This document shows positions 1 through 8,018 of a stretch of 14,186 nucleotides of DNA, piece after piece; the stretch's first letter is position 1, and every line of letters starts with the position of its first letter. The stretch spans positions 1-14,186 of the forward strand of contig JAJYMR010000353.1 in NCBI GenBank assembly GCA_021786815.1, in the 5' to 3' direction. The position numbers were made by a program, and so were the translations under genes. The stretch comes from Deltaproteobacteria bacterium (lineage in GTDB: Bacteria > Desulfobacterota > Binatia > Binatales > Binataceae). Under the pieces are notes generated by a model. It did not search any database, was not told the origin of the DNA, and saw only the letters and a program-made list of their open reading frames with translations.

Positions 1-1347
1 GAGCCAGCGATGGTCGGTGTCGGGATCGAAGGCGGCAAATCCGCCGTCGCGCGATTGCATCCCCATCGTCCAATTCGCGCCGGCCTCGATCGCATGGCGC
101 ATCGCGCCCGTGCCGGCGCGACCCTCCGCGGCGCCGGCCAGAACCGCGACGATAACCGCCGAGTCATCGACGTCCGGATACGCGTCGTTGAAGAATTCGA
201 ACGCCCACCCACCCGGCGCGAGGTTCGGCCGCTTCACGGCCCAATCGCCGGGTTCGAAAATCTGATGCTCGACGAGCCATCGCGACGCCCGCGTCATCGC
301 CGGATGCGCGTCCGGAAGTCCCGACGCAAGCAGCGCCTTCATCGCAAGCGCCGTATTCCAGTTGGGCGATACGCACGGCACGTAAAGCGCTTTGTCGCCC
401 ATTTCCCAGACCAGTTCGCGCGACGCCTCGACGGCTTTCTCGATCACCGGATGGTTCGGGGAATAACCCATCGCCCGGAGCGCCATCGGGCTCAGCAGGT
501 AGCACGGCTCGATTCCGCCGAACGAGCCGTTTGCCTCCTGATGGCCGACGAGCCATCGCTCGGCCAGCCCGATCGCGCGCCGGCGGATGCGCTTGAGACT
601 GTGACGATCGTAAAAGCGCAGGCCGCGGTCGAGCACGTTCATGAAACTGCGGAGCGAAAACGCGCGCCTTGGCGTGGGCTGGCGGAAGTTGGTGAGATGA
701 GACGGGCGGGTGTAAAGCTCGCAAATCCCCTGCGAGTCGGCGACTCGGACAACCGGCCTCGTCGCCTGCAGAAGCGCGAGCGCCACGAAAGTGCCTCGCG
801 CCCAGGACCCGAGCGCATAGATGTTGACCGGGAATCGAGCAGGCAACAACATCAGCTCGACCGGGCAGGCCGCCGTCGCATCCCACGGCAACTGTCCTAT
901 CGCCGCCAGATAAAACCGCGCAAGCGTGCCGGCCTGCTCGATACCGCCGCGCGACATTATCCATTGCCGCGCCCGCGCCATCGCGGGATGCTCCTGCGCG
1001 TAACCCGCTAGCTTCAGCGCCGCGTACGCCTCGATCGTGTACGAGGCGTAACCTTCGCCGCCGGGGAAAAGATTCCAGCTTCCGTCGTCCTGCTGCCGAT
1101 CGAGCAGCAAGCGCGCGAGCCGCGCTTCAAGTCCGGCGTCAACCGTGCCCATGAAGTGGTTGAAGATGATGAACTCCGCGTTCATCTGCGCGTTCGCTTC
1201 GAGCGGCGCGTCCCAGAAGCCTTCGGGCGCCTGGAGCGCGAGCAGCGAATGCGTGGCCCGCTCGATCGCCCAGTTTACACTCGCGATGAATTCATTCGGG
1301 CGTGAAAGCGCGGAAGCTTCCGAAACGCTCTCCAGGCGGGCACTCAT
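1..1347 (-). CDS. shc: Squalene-hopene cyclase, N-terminal 449 residues (3' end outside window)
   Basis: This enzyme cyclises squalene to hopene/diplopterol, the committed step of hopanoid synthesis, as a monotopic membrane protein. The ATG at 1347 follows AAGGAGGT by a few bases, and the frame is open for all 449 codons to the window edge. Visible family marks are a QW repeat ending Q-x-D-G-S-W at residue 91, a segment (about residues 180-205) like the P-E-x-M-x-L-P...F-P-x-N-I-Y...S-W-A-R stretch of hopene cyclases, a second degenerate QW repeat around 276, then G-G-W-A-F followed by the central acid motif D392-V-D-D395-S396, and another QW element near 431-437. The acid motif matches the DxDD that protonates squalene; the usual next residue is Thr, here Ser. 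Family members are about 630-720 residues, so roughly 200-250 C-terminal residues lie to the left. Oxidosqualene cyclase is unlikely because the motif is DxDD rather than DCTAE. Confident on family. Confidence 0.93.
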   Translation of the reverse strand, partial: MSARLESVSEASALSRPNEFIASVNWAIERATHSLLALQAPEGFWDAPLEANAQMNAEFIIFNHFMGTVDAGLEARLARLLLDRQQDDGSWNLFPGGEGYASYTIEAYAALKLAGYAQEHPAMARARQWIMSRGGIEQAGTLARFYLAAIGQLPWDATAACPVELMLLPARFPVNIYALGSWARGTFVALALLQATRPVVRVADSQGICELYTRPSHLTNFRQPTPRRAFSLRSFMNVLDRGLRFYDRHSLKRIRRRAIGLAERWLVGHQEANGSFGGIEPCYLLSPMALRAMGYSPNHPVIEKAVEASRELVWEMGDKALYVPCVSPNWNTALAMKALLASGLPDAHPAMTRASRWLVEHQIFEPGDWAVKRPNLAPGGWAFEFFNDAYPDVDDSAVIVAVLAGAAEGRAGTGAMRHAIEAGANWTMGMQSRDGGFAAFDPDTDHRWL

Positions 1348-1478
1348 CGGACCTCCTTCGAGCGCTTGATCGCGACGCGGGAGAATTCCTAACGCGGGCA
1401 ATGACAACGCACGGCCCGCGGCGGTTCGCGATCAGGCCTTCGCACCGGGTAGGCACATCTCAGCCCGGCGGGAGAGCG

Positions 1479-1508
1479 AATATATACACAATGACGCGTC
1501 TAAACCAA
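1479..1508 (-). promoter_or_regulatory. Candidate sigma70-type promoter for shc
   Basis: On the minus strand a TTGGTT element (1508-1503) is separated by 18 bases from TATATT (1484-1479), which matches the -10 consensus at five of six positions. It sits in the only clearly AT-rich patch of the window, about 130 bases upstream of the shc start codon, with no gene between. The -35 match is only three of six, so this is a suggestion from sequence alone. The rest of the 281-base gap (1348-1628) shows no open frame with a convincing ribosome site, and no clear terminator for the upstream gene. Confidence 0.35.
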
Positions 1509-1628
1509 GGAAAAACCGCTTTACGAGATAATTATATTTGGCAGGCAGTTAAAATCATGGATCCAAACTGCAATGTGAAGTTATAGGCGCTTAAATGCTG
1601 TTTATATGCAGAGCGCTGCCAATGCATC

Positions 1629-2981
1629 TCATGCTGCTTTTTGCCGCATCGTGACGAATTCTTCCGCGGCCGTGGGATGGAGCGCAATTGTCGCGTCGAA
1701 CTGCGCCTTGGTCGCTCCGCAGTTGAGCGCAATAGCCAGTCCCTGGATTATTTCGCCCGCCTCCGCACCGACCATGTGGCATCCGAGCACGCGCTGAGTT
1801 CGCGCGTCGACGACCAGTTTCATGAATGTCGTCTCATCGCGTCCACTGAGCGTATGTTTGAGCGGTCGGAAGCGGGTCTTGTAGATATCGACCTCGGCGT
1901 ATTTCAGGCGCGCCTGCTCCTCCGTCAGTCCAACGGCGCCAACGCTCGGATGGCTGAAAACGGCGGATGGTATATTCTCGTAGCTGATCGCGCGGGGAGC
2001 CGGGCCGAACATGGTATCCGCAACCGCCATACCCTCGGCGATCGCGACCGGCGTGAGCATCACGCGATTCGTGCAATCGCCAATCGCATGGATATTCGGA
2101 ACCGACGAGCGCGAATACTTGTCGACGACGACCGCCGCGTCGGCATCAAGCCTGACGCCGGTTTCTTCCAGACCCATCGCGCGCGTATTCGGCTGTCTGC
2201 CGGTTGCGCACAGCACAAGCCCCGTGTCGAGCGTCGCGCCGTCATCAAGATGCACGCGAAGACCGCTTGCGATACGCTCTAGCCGCGTGACGGTCGCCGA
2301 GAGACGAAGCTCGAGTCCGCGCTTTTGCAGTTCCTCGCCAAGCACCGTTCTCACGTCGTCGTCGAAACCGCGCAGCATCGCGCCGCGGCGATGCACTATC
2401 GTCACGCGCATGCCCAGCCCGTGAAAAATCGTGGCAAATTCCGCGGCGATATAGCCGCCGCCGACAATTAGCGCGCTCGCCGGCAATTCTTCGAGAAAGA
2501 AGGCGTCGTCGGAACTGAGCGCGTGCTCGACGCCTGCGAAACCGGGCATCGCGGGCCGGCTTCCGCATGCGACCAGGATATGCTCGGCTGTATGGCGGCG
2601 CCCGTTCACGGCGACCGTGTGCGGATCGAGGACGACCGCGCGGCCCTGAAAGATCTCGACGCCGGCCTCTCGCAAAAGCCGCTCGTAGATGCCGTTGAGC
2701 CGCGCGATTTCGCGATTCTTGTTGGCGAGCAGTGTCTTCCAGTCATGGCGCCGCTCGCCGACCGTCCATCCGAATCCCGCCGAGTCGGCAAATGCCTCGC
2801 TGAATTCGGCCGCATAGACGAAAAGCTTCTTCGGGATGCATCCGACGTTCACGCAGGTGCCGCCGAACTGGCGCTCCTCGGCTATCGCAACGCGCGCGCC
2901 GTAGCCTCGGGCTATCCGGCTCGCCCGGACGCCTCCCGAACCCGCTCCAATTGTGAAGAGATCGAAGTCATATCGGGCCAT
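1629..2981 (-). CDS. gor: Glutathione-disulfide reductase (FAD/NADPH class I disulfide oxidoreductase)
   Basis: This cytosolic homodimeric flavoenzyme reduces glutathione disulfide with NADPH. The chosen ATG gives 450 residues, the usual family size, and starts six residues before the beta strand of the FAD site. It shows an N-terminal G12-A-G14-S-G16-G FAD-binding loop, the redox-active disulfide G-G-T-C43-V-N-V-G-C48-I-P-K-K, a second Rossmann motif G-G-G-Y-I-A-A-E near residue 176, and a downstream R-R...L-R pattern typical of NADPH rather than NADH use. Near the C-terminus is the catalytic H435-P-T-A-A-E-E440 that the partner subunit's active site uses. A longer frame begins 17 codons upstream (3032), but those residues have no family counterpart, and GAAAGGCGG precedes the chosen start. 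It lies 87 bases downstream of ppa. Trypanothione or mycothione reductase are less likely alternatives; substrate is inferred from similarity to Gor. Confidence 0.92.
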   Translation of the reverse strand: MARYDFDLFTIGAGSGGVRASRIARGYGARVAIAEERQFGGTCVNVGCIPKKLFVYAAEFSEAFADSAGFGWTVGERRHDWKTLLANKNREIARLNGIYERLLREAGVEIFQGRAVVLDPHTVAVNGRRHTAEHILVACGSRPAMPGFAGVEHALSSDDAFFLEELPASALIVGGGYIAAEFATIFHGLGMRVTIVHRRGAMLRGFDDDVRTVLGEELQKRGLELRLSATVTRLERIASGLRVHLDDGATLDTGLVLCATGRQPNTRAMGLEETGVRLDADAAVVVDKYSRSSVPNIHAIGDCTNRVMLTPVAIAEGMAVADTMFGPAPRAISYENIPSAVFSHPSVGAVGLTEEQARLKYAEVDIYKTRFRPLKHTLSGRDETTFMKLVVDARTQRVLGCHMVGAEAGEIIQGLAIALNCGATKAQFDATIALHPTAAEEFVTMRQKAA

Positions 2982-3030
2982 CAGTAACCGCCTTTCGGAC
3001 AATCGGATGGATTGCAGGCTATTCGCTCGC

Positions 3031-3068
3031 AAAAGCCAAGCGGGAAAGTGCGCGGGTCAGTCCGCTTG
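3031..3068 (-). terminator. Possible weak terminator after ppa
   Basis: Immediately after the ppa stop codon, a perfect 7-bp inverted repeat (CAAGCGG at 3037-3043 with CCGCTTG at 3062-3068) encloses an 18-base loop. On the minus strand it is followed within two bases by four T. The loop is long and the T-run short, so termination would be partial at best. It may only reduce read-through into gor. Confidence 0.35.
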
Positions 3069-3593
3069 CTATTTGGCCCTCGCGATCGCTTTGTCGATGA
3101 GCGCCAGCGCTTCCTCGGGTCCGGCCCATCGCTGGATTTTGACCCACTTGCCCTCTTCGAGATCCTTGTAATGGCGGAAAAAGTGGGTGATCTGCTCGCG
3201 CAGGATGAGCGGCAGATCCTCAAAGCTGCGAACCCCGGTGTAGAACGGATTCAGTTCGTCCACCGGCACCGCGATTATCTTCTCGTCGGGGCCGTTTTCG
3301 TCTTCCATCAGGAGCACGCCGATCGGGCGGCATCTGACGACCGCGCCCGAGGCGACGGGAACCTGCGTGATCACCAGCACGTCGCATGGGTCTCCGTCCT
3401 CGGAGATCGTGTGCGGGATGAATCCGTAATTGGCCGGATAAGACATCGAGGTGTGCAAAAACCGATCGACGAAGAGCGCGCCGGAGGCCTTGTCGAGTTC
3501 GTATTTGATCGGCGGTCCACCTTGCGGAATCTCCACGATCGCATTCACGTCGTGAGGCGGATTTCCCCCGATGGGAATCTTGCTTACGTCCAT
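3069..3593 (-). CDS. ppa: Inorganic pyrophosphatase, family I
   Basis: This cytosolic Mg-dependent enzyme hydrolyses pyrophosphate to two phosphates, pulling biosynthetic reactions forward. The protein is 174 residues, the usual length for bacterial family I enzymes. It carries the signature D66-G-D68-P-C-D71-V, whose three aspartates bind metal, plus D98 and D103 in M-E-D-E-N-G-P-D-E-K. These match the spacing of the five metal-binding aspartates of the E. coli enzyme. Y-P-A-N-Y-G-F-I-P (residues 52-60) is another conserved active-site stretch. The start M-D-V-S-K-I-P is at the expected distance from the first strand; the ribosome site (GGTAGG) is weak. It lies beyond the Tad operon terminator and 87 bases before gor. 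No role in pilus formation is implied. Confidence 0.95.
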   Translation of the reverse strand: MDVSKIPIGGNPPHDVNAIVEIPQGGPPIKYELDKASGALFVDRFLHTSMSYPANYGFIPHTISEDGDPCDVLVITQVPVASGAVVRCRPIGVLLMEDENGPDEKIIAVPVDELNPFYTGVRSFEDLPLILREQITHFFRHYKDLEEGKWVKIQRWAGPEEALALIDKAIARAK

Positions 3594-3664
3594 CGTTTGA
3601 GCCTACCGCGCCGATGCTCGATGCTCCAGCCGCGAGGCCTCGAACGTAGCGCGCGGAGCGGCTC

Positions 3665-3707
3665 AAAAAAGAAACCGGGAGGAACGCGAGCATCGCGCTC
3701 CTCCCGG
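3665..3707 (-). terminator. Rho-independent terminator of the Tad operon
   Basis: A 9-bp perfect stem (3675-3683 with 3699-3707, CCGGGAGGA and its complement), one A-C mismatch, then a 4-bp CGCG stem closes a 5-base loop. On the minus strand the hairpin is followed directly by TTTCTTTTTT. It starts 27 bases after the tadG-like stop codon and lies before ppa, so it marks the 3' end of the pilus transcript. Opposite-strand transcription would not see a T-tract. Confidence 0.88.
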
Positions 3708-3734
3708 ACAGTTACCGCGAATCCGCGCCCGGAC

Positions 3735-4718
3735 TTATTGGATCAGCGTCACCGCGTAAGCGCCGCTACCGGGCACATTCGAATTGGGCAGCAAGTCTCC
3801 GGGGTTGGTTCCCGAAGTAATAAAATAAGCGTTGATCGTTCCGTCGCTGCTGACAGAGCCGATCCACATGAGTGCAAACGACATGATATCAACCGGGCTA
3901 ATCTTTCCATTGCCCGTGTACTGGACCATCGGGACGACCACCAGCCGCGAATCGTTTGCGACCGATGTCAAGTCGGAGGGAGGCGGCACGTCGGCACTGC
4001 CCACGCTTCCCGAGGAATAGCTGGAATCACCTAGCCTGGTGTTCAAGCCCTGAAGGGTCGGACCCATCATGTTCCCAGGCTCGCTGTTAACGCCCAGGCT
4101 CTCGCCAACGGTTATAGCGGGAGGACCCTGGTACCCGCTCGCCATGTAGGTCCTGTAATCGTTGGCGCCGTTGGCGTTGAGCGCGAGCGGCTCCCAGTTG
4201 CCGGCATCCGAACTCAACTGGCCGTACTTGATCTGGCACGTTATCGGGTCGCCAGTTGTGCACATTCCGCAGCTTGAAGGGTCGGAGGTCGTACAGGAAA
4301 GGCCTATCGGCAGGAGGTTGCCCGCGCCTCCGGCAGGAACGACCTCGGCCGTCGCCTGCACCGTGACCGGCAGATTCAGAAAGCCGAGAGCGCGCGCAAA
4401 GAAGAGATTTACCTGCCGCTGCAACTGCACGGTGATCGTCGTGTTCCCGTTGCCAAAGCTTATCGAGAGAACCTGGCTGGCCGGCACGCCGTCGTAGTTG
4501 GCGTAAGTATAGGCGGTGCTGGTCGCGGTGGTGGTGTCGTTCGGCAGGTAATGCGCTCCAGCGACGGCGGCCGCGTCGGCAGCCTTCTGGAGTTGCGCCC
4601 AGTTGAAATAGAGCAGGGCCACGTCGGTACAAAGCGCGAGCGCGCCCAACAGCGTAACCATGACCAACGTGAAGATGACCGCGGCCTGGCCGCTTGAACC
4701 GTGACGACGCTTGCTCAT
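3735..4718 (-). CDS. tadG: TadG-like Tad pilus accessory protein, without an evident vWA domain
   Basis: This is a probable inner-membrane-anchored, periplasm-exposed Tad accessory protein of 327 residues. AAGGAG lies 8 bases before the ATG. A short basic N-terminus (S-K-R-R-H) leads into one hydrophobic segment (about residues 12-37). Next comes L-Q-K-A-A-D-A-A-A-V-A-G-A (43-55), the hallmark of the TadE/TadG-like N-terminal domain. The remainder is Ser/Thr/Asn/Gly-rich with four cysteines (142, 150, 153, 161), suited to periplasmic disulfides, and a motif E-P-G-N-M-M-G-P-T (213-221) that I recall from other TadG-like proteins. Classical TadG carries a C-terminal von Willebrand A domain with a MIDAS motif; I see no DxSxS here. 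There is no Glu at position +5 after the glycine (G-Q-A-A-V-I-F), so classical pseudopilin processing is doubtful. It is the last gene of the operon. Function beyond Tad association is inference. Confidence 0.75.
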   Translation of the reverse strand: MSKRRHGSSGQAAVIFTLVMVTLLGALALCTDVALLYFNWAQLQKAADAAAVAGAHYLPNDTTTATSTAYTYANYDGVPASQVLSISFGNGNTTITVQLQRQVNLFFARALGFLNLPVTVQATAEVVPAGGAGNLLPIGLSCTTSDPSSCGMCTTGDPITCQIKYGQLSSDAGNWEPLALNANGANDYRTYMASGYQGPPAITVGESLGVNSEPGNMMGPTLQGLNTRLGDSSYSSGSVGSADVPPPSDLTSVANDSRLVVVPMVQYTGNGKISPVDIMSFALMWIGSVSSDGTINAYFITSGTNPGDLLPNSNVPGSGAYAVTLIQ

Positions 4719-4768
4719 GAAGGATGCTCCTTATCGTGTTGCGATAGTTCGGTCGCCCTACACAGCAC

Positions 4769-5701
4769 CTAAGTTCTGAGCGTCCTGACAATCTGGATCA
4801 TCGCCGGACCGATTATAAGCATTAACATCGCTGGTAATACCAGCAGCACAAGCGGAACCAGAATCTTGACCGAGAGCTTCTGCGCGTTCTCCTCGGCGCG
4901 AATCCGTCGCTTCGCCCTGAGCGCGTCCGAACTGGCACGAAGTGCCGGACCGATCCTCGCTCCGAGCTGCTCACTCTGGATCAGTGTGGCCGCCAGCGGT
5001 TTTATGTCTTCGACCGAACTCCGCTCGGCCAGCGAGCGCAATGCCTCGCCCATCGTCCGGCCGGAGGATATTTCCGCCGCGACCATCGCCAGTTCCTTTC
5101 CGATTTCCTGGTCCTGATGCTCGGCCTCCATGCCCACGACCCTGATCGCCTCGTTGAGGCCCAGGCCGGCCTCGACGGACACGACCAGAAGGTCGAGCGC
5201 GTCGGAAAGCTCGTTCGCGATGGTGGCCTGCCTGATTCGGGCGCGGCGCCTGACGTAAAAGGTGGGCCCGATGATTCCGGCAATTCCGCCGGCGAGCGCG
5301 CACATGACGATGCTGGAAGTGTCGCCTGCAAAAAACCATCCGATACCCGCGCCGACGAGGGCAAGCCCCACCGCAGACCCGATACGAATGATTTCGAACG
5401 AGCGTATGGAGCTCTGACGGAAGCCGGCCTGTACGAGACTCTGGGCGACTTTTTCCACTCGCGGATTGTCAATGTCGGGTTCCGGCATATGTTCATGCGC
5501 CCAGCGCAGCAGCGTCCGCGCCACTCCCCGTTCTTGCGACGCCGCGTCATCGAGGCCGCGGTCGGCAAGCTGCACCTCCACGGCCAAATCTGCAAACCTG
5601 TTCTCCACGCCGCCAGACCTGCTCGAAACCATCCGCCACAGGGCAATCGCGGCAACATAGACAAGAATGAAAAATGCGAGGCTTGCGACAAATGCGCTCA
5701 T
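4769..5701 (-). CDS. tadC: Tad pilus inner-membrane platform protein TadC
   Basis: TadC pairs with TadB to form the inner-membrane platform that couples the CpaF motor to pilin extraction. The 310-residue protein has an N-terminal membrane helix (about 5-24), a cytoplasmic stretch, a pair of helices near 107-148, a type II secretion F-type domain beginning near A-N-E-L-S-D-A-L-D (162-170) with E-A-G-L-G-L-N-E-A, and a C-terminal hydrophobic segment (279-305). The ATG at 5701 lies 2 bases after the tadB stop. An in-frame TTG at 5707 would overlap that stop by 4 bases; AAGGTGAG serves either, and ATG is preferred. TadB/TadC order and tight spacing are typical of tad loci. Confidence 0.9.
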   Translation of the reverse strand: MSAFVASLAFFILVYVAAIALWRMVSSRSGGVENRFADLAVEVQLADRGLDDAASQERGVARTLLRWAHEHMPEPDIDNPRVEKVAQSLVQAGFRQSSIRSFEIIRIGSAVGLALVGAGIGWFFAGDTSSIVMCALAGGIAGIIGPTFYVRRRARIRQATIANELSDALDLLVVSVEAGLGLNEAIRVVGMEAEHQDQEIGKELAMVAAEISSGRTMGEALRSLAERSSVEDIKPLAATLIQSEQLGARIGPALRASSDALRAKRRIRAEENAQKLSVKILVPLVLLVLPAMLMLIIGPAMIQIVRTLRT

Positions 5702-5703
5702 CG

Positions 5704-6651
5704 TCAATAGCTCACCTTCATCATGCGGCGCACTATAACGAGTGCGACCAGGTCCATCGCGACGGCCGCCTTCACCATCTTGATTCCCGCCGGGTCATGA
5801 AAGAGCGTCCTGGTATAGTGCGGGTCCATCAGGCTGAAGGCAAAGAGCACGAATATCGGGAGCAGTGCGACCAGCATTCCGCCGATTCTGGCCTGGGCGG
5901 TCAGCGCGCGCACCTGCTGCTGCAGTCGCTGGCGGGCGCGCACCAGTTCGGAGAGACGCCCGACTATCTGGGCCAGGCTGCTTCCAACCTCGTTTTGCAC
6001 CTTGACCGCCACGACGAGTAGCCGCAAATCCCTCTCCGGAACCCGCCGCAGCATCTCCTCGAGCGCGCGCGGAAGCGGCAGCCCGATCCTGGTCTGCTCC
6101 AGAACCGTGCGGAACTCTCCGCCGAGAGGATCGCTGAATTCGCCGACCAGCACCTGCAGGGCGCGCTGAAAAGAGTGGCCCGCCTCGAGCGACGACTTGA
6201 TAAGGTCGAGCGCGTAGGGAAGCTGGCGGGCAAAGGCCTTCAACCTGCGCTGGCGGCGTATCCGCACGTATAAGACCGGTATCGCCCCCAGCGCCGCACC
6301 CGCGCCGAGCGCCCATAGGGTGTCGTGCCAGAAAAACTCTCCCACCCCCACGCCGGCGGCGAACAGGAGCACGATAATGAGCACCAGGTCTCCGACCGGG
6401 GTGTAGATGCCGGCCTGCCACATGTTTTCTTCAAGGGTTCTGAAGAAGTCCAGCCTCCATAGCCATGCACCTGCCCCTTCAGTCCGCTGCCTGCGCGGAC
6501 GAAGGATCACAAGCTCATCGGCAGGCTCGTCCGGACGCATCCTGCGATGCCTCTCCTGCGCCTCTTCGCTTTCCTCGCGGCGGCCGGTCATAAGCACCAG
6601 CAGCGGGATGAAGACCAGCGCGAAAACCGCACTCGCAAGCAGAGCATCCAT
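5704..6651 (-). CDS. tadB: Tad pilus inner-membrane platform protein TadB
   Basis: This is the partner of TadC in the platform for Flp pilus assembly. It is 315 residues long. An N-terminal membrane helix (4-22) is followed by a highly charged Arg/Glu-rich cytoplasmic region (24-58), two helices (about 88-104 and 112-130), the F-type domain from R-Q-L-P-Y-A-L-D-L (142-150) with S-S-L-E-A-G-H-S-F, and two C-terminal hydrophobic segments (255-275, 293-309). The Q-L-P-x-A-L-D/E-L-x-x-x-x-L-x-A-G pattern is the family signature. The ATG starts 2 bases after the cpaF stop (TGA-TC-ATG), so translation is probably coupled. Confidence 0.93.
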   Translation of the reverse strand: MDALLASAVFALVFIPLLVLMTGRREESEEAQERHRRMRPDEPADELVILRPRRQRTEGAGAWLWRLDFFRTLEENMWQAGIYTPVGDLVLIIVLLFAAGVGVGEFFWHDTLWALGAGAALGAIPVLYVRIRRQRRLKAFARQLPYALDLIKSSLEAGHSFQRALQVLVGEFSDPLGGEFRTVLEQTRIGLPLPRALEEMLRRVPERDLRLLVVAVKVQNEVGSSLAQIVGRLSELVRARQRLQQQVRALTAQARIGGMLVALLPIFVLFAFSLMDPHYTRTLFHDPAGIKMVKAAVAMDLVALVIVRRMMKVSY

Positions 6652-6653
6652 GA

Positions 6654-8018
6654 TCAGTTCTCGTTCAACCGCGCCAGGCGGTCGAGCCGGTAGCCGATCG
6701 CCTCGAGGCGGTTGGCATGGAAGGAGCGGATCCCCGTCGGGCGGAACGCTCCCAATATCTTTCCGTTTGCGCCGGTCCCGGTTCGGACGAACTCGAACAG
6801 GTCCTGCATCATGACCATGTCGCCCTCCATTCCGGTGATTTCGGAAATCTTCAGGATCTTGCGCGAGCCGTCGGACATGCGCGAGACATGGATCACCATG
6901 TCGAGAGACGCCGAGATCTGCTGGCGCATCGCGCGCTCGGGCAGATTCGCCCCGTACAGCATCATCATCATTTCGAGCCGCCCGAGGCTGTCGCGCGGAT
7001 TGTTGGCATGAAGCGTGGTCAGCGAGCCGTCGTGTCCGGTCGACATCGCCTGCAGCATGTCAAAGACCTCGCCGCCGCGCGCCTCACCCACGATAATGCG
7101 ATCGGGACGCATGCGCAGCGAGTTTCTGAGCAACTCGCGCTGGGTTATTTCGCCCTTGCCTTCGATATTGGGCGGCCTCGTCTCCAGGCGCACGATGTGC
7201 GGCTGCTGGAGCGACAGTTCGGCCGAGTCCTCGATCGTCACGATCCGTTCGTCGTCGGGAATAAACGCGGACAGGCAGTTGAGCAACGTCGTCTTGCCCG
7301 AGCCCGTTCCGCCGCAGATGAGGATGTTCAGGCGCGCCTTCACCAGCGCCTTCATCAGTTCGACCATTTCCGGCGTGAGACTTGCCTTGTCGACGAGGTC
7401 CTGGATGTTGAAGCGCCGCCGGCCGAAGCGCCGGATCGAAAGCGCCGGACCGTCGAGCGCAAGCGGCGGGATGATCGCGTTGACGCGCGAGCCGTCGGCA
7501 AGCCGCGCGTCGACCATCGGCGAGGCCTCATCGATGCGCCGTCCGACCTGCGCCACGATCCGGTCGATGACCAACATCAAATGCTGGTTGTCATTGAACG
7601 TGACTTTGGTCGGATAGAGCCTCCCTTCGCGCTCAACGTAAACCTGGTTGGGACCGTTGACCAGGATGTCGCTGATCGAGTCGTCCCACAGCAGCGGCTC
7701 AAGCGGACCGAGGCCAAGAAGCTCGTTCTTGACCTCCGAGATGAGTCGCTCGCGGTCGGAATCCGTGATCAGCCGCTTCTCTTCATCGAGGATCTCGTTG
7801 ATGCACTGCGAGACCTTGGTGACCGCGACTTCGGGCTCTAGGTTCTCAAGGCGCGAGACGTCGAGGGTCTCGAACAGGCGGTTGTGAACCGAGAGCTTCA
7901 GTTGCTGGAAACTGTCGGAGAGCGCGCTTTTGACGCGCTTGGGAGCCGCGACGGCAAAGGAATGCTGGCGCGGCTGATTGCCGTTGGCCGCGTTGCTTAT
8001 CCTGTCAACGAGCGACAT
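6654..8018 (-). CDS. cpaF: Tad pilus assembly ATPase CpaF/TadA
   Basis: This is the secretion-superfamily (GspE/VirB11-type) hexameric ATPase that powers Flp pilus extension, and in some species retraction, at the cytoplasmic face. It has 454 residues, normal for the family. The N-terminal domain includes L-G-L-G-P-L-E-P-L-L near 101-110. The C-terminal motor has Walker A G-G-T-G-S-G-K-T-T (236-244), an Asp box at E-R-I-V-T-I-E-D (257-264), Walker B with R-I-I-V-G-E-A-R-G-G-E (307-317) and a His box T-G-H-D-G-S-L-T-T-L-H-A-N (327-339). The absence of a Cys4 zinc motif separates it from PilB/GspE. The start overlaps the end of cpaE by 14 bases and has AAGGAGCGAACG just before the ATG. Confidence 0.97.
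   Translation of the reverse strand: MSLVDRISNAANGNQPRQHSFAVAAPKRVKSALSDSFQQLKLSVHNRLFETLDVSRLENLEPEVAVTKVSQCINEILDEEKRLITDSDRERLISEVKNELLGLGPLEPLLWDDSISDILVNGPNQVYVEREGRLYPTKVTFNDNQHLMLVIDRIVAQVGRRIDEASPMVDARLADGSRVNAIIPPLALDGPALSIRRFGRRRFNIQDLVDKASLTPEMVELMKALVKARLNILICGGTGSGKTTLLNCLSAFIPDDERIVTIEDSAELSLQQPHIVRLETRPPNIEGKGEITQRELLRNSLRMRPDRIIVGEARGGEVFDMLQAMSTGHDGSLTTLHANNPRDSLGRLEMMMMLYGANLPERAMRQQISASLDMVIHVSRMSDGSRKILKISEITGMEGDMVMMQDLFEFVRTGTGANGKILGAFRPTGIRSFHANRLEAIGYRLDRLARLNEN

Noticed and set aside
10..1011. Long plus-strand frame, and the minus-strand frame 164-964
   Set aside because: Both are shadows of the squalene-hopene cyclase frame; their Arg/Ala/Pro-rich translations show no domains and lack ribosome sites.
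2982..3032. N-terminal extension of glutathione reductase from 3032
   Set aside because: The 17 extra residues precede the FAD fold without family support; the ATG at 2981 gives the usual length.
3012..4034. 340-codon plus-strand frame across ppa and the tadG-like gene
   Set aside because: It runs antisense through two recognised genes and the terminator; its composition is typical of GC-rich shadow frames.
6717..7841. 374-codon plus-strand frame inside cpaF
   Set aside because: Antisense shadow of a gene with all ATPase motifs intact; Asp/His/Arg-rich with no fold signature.
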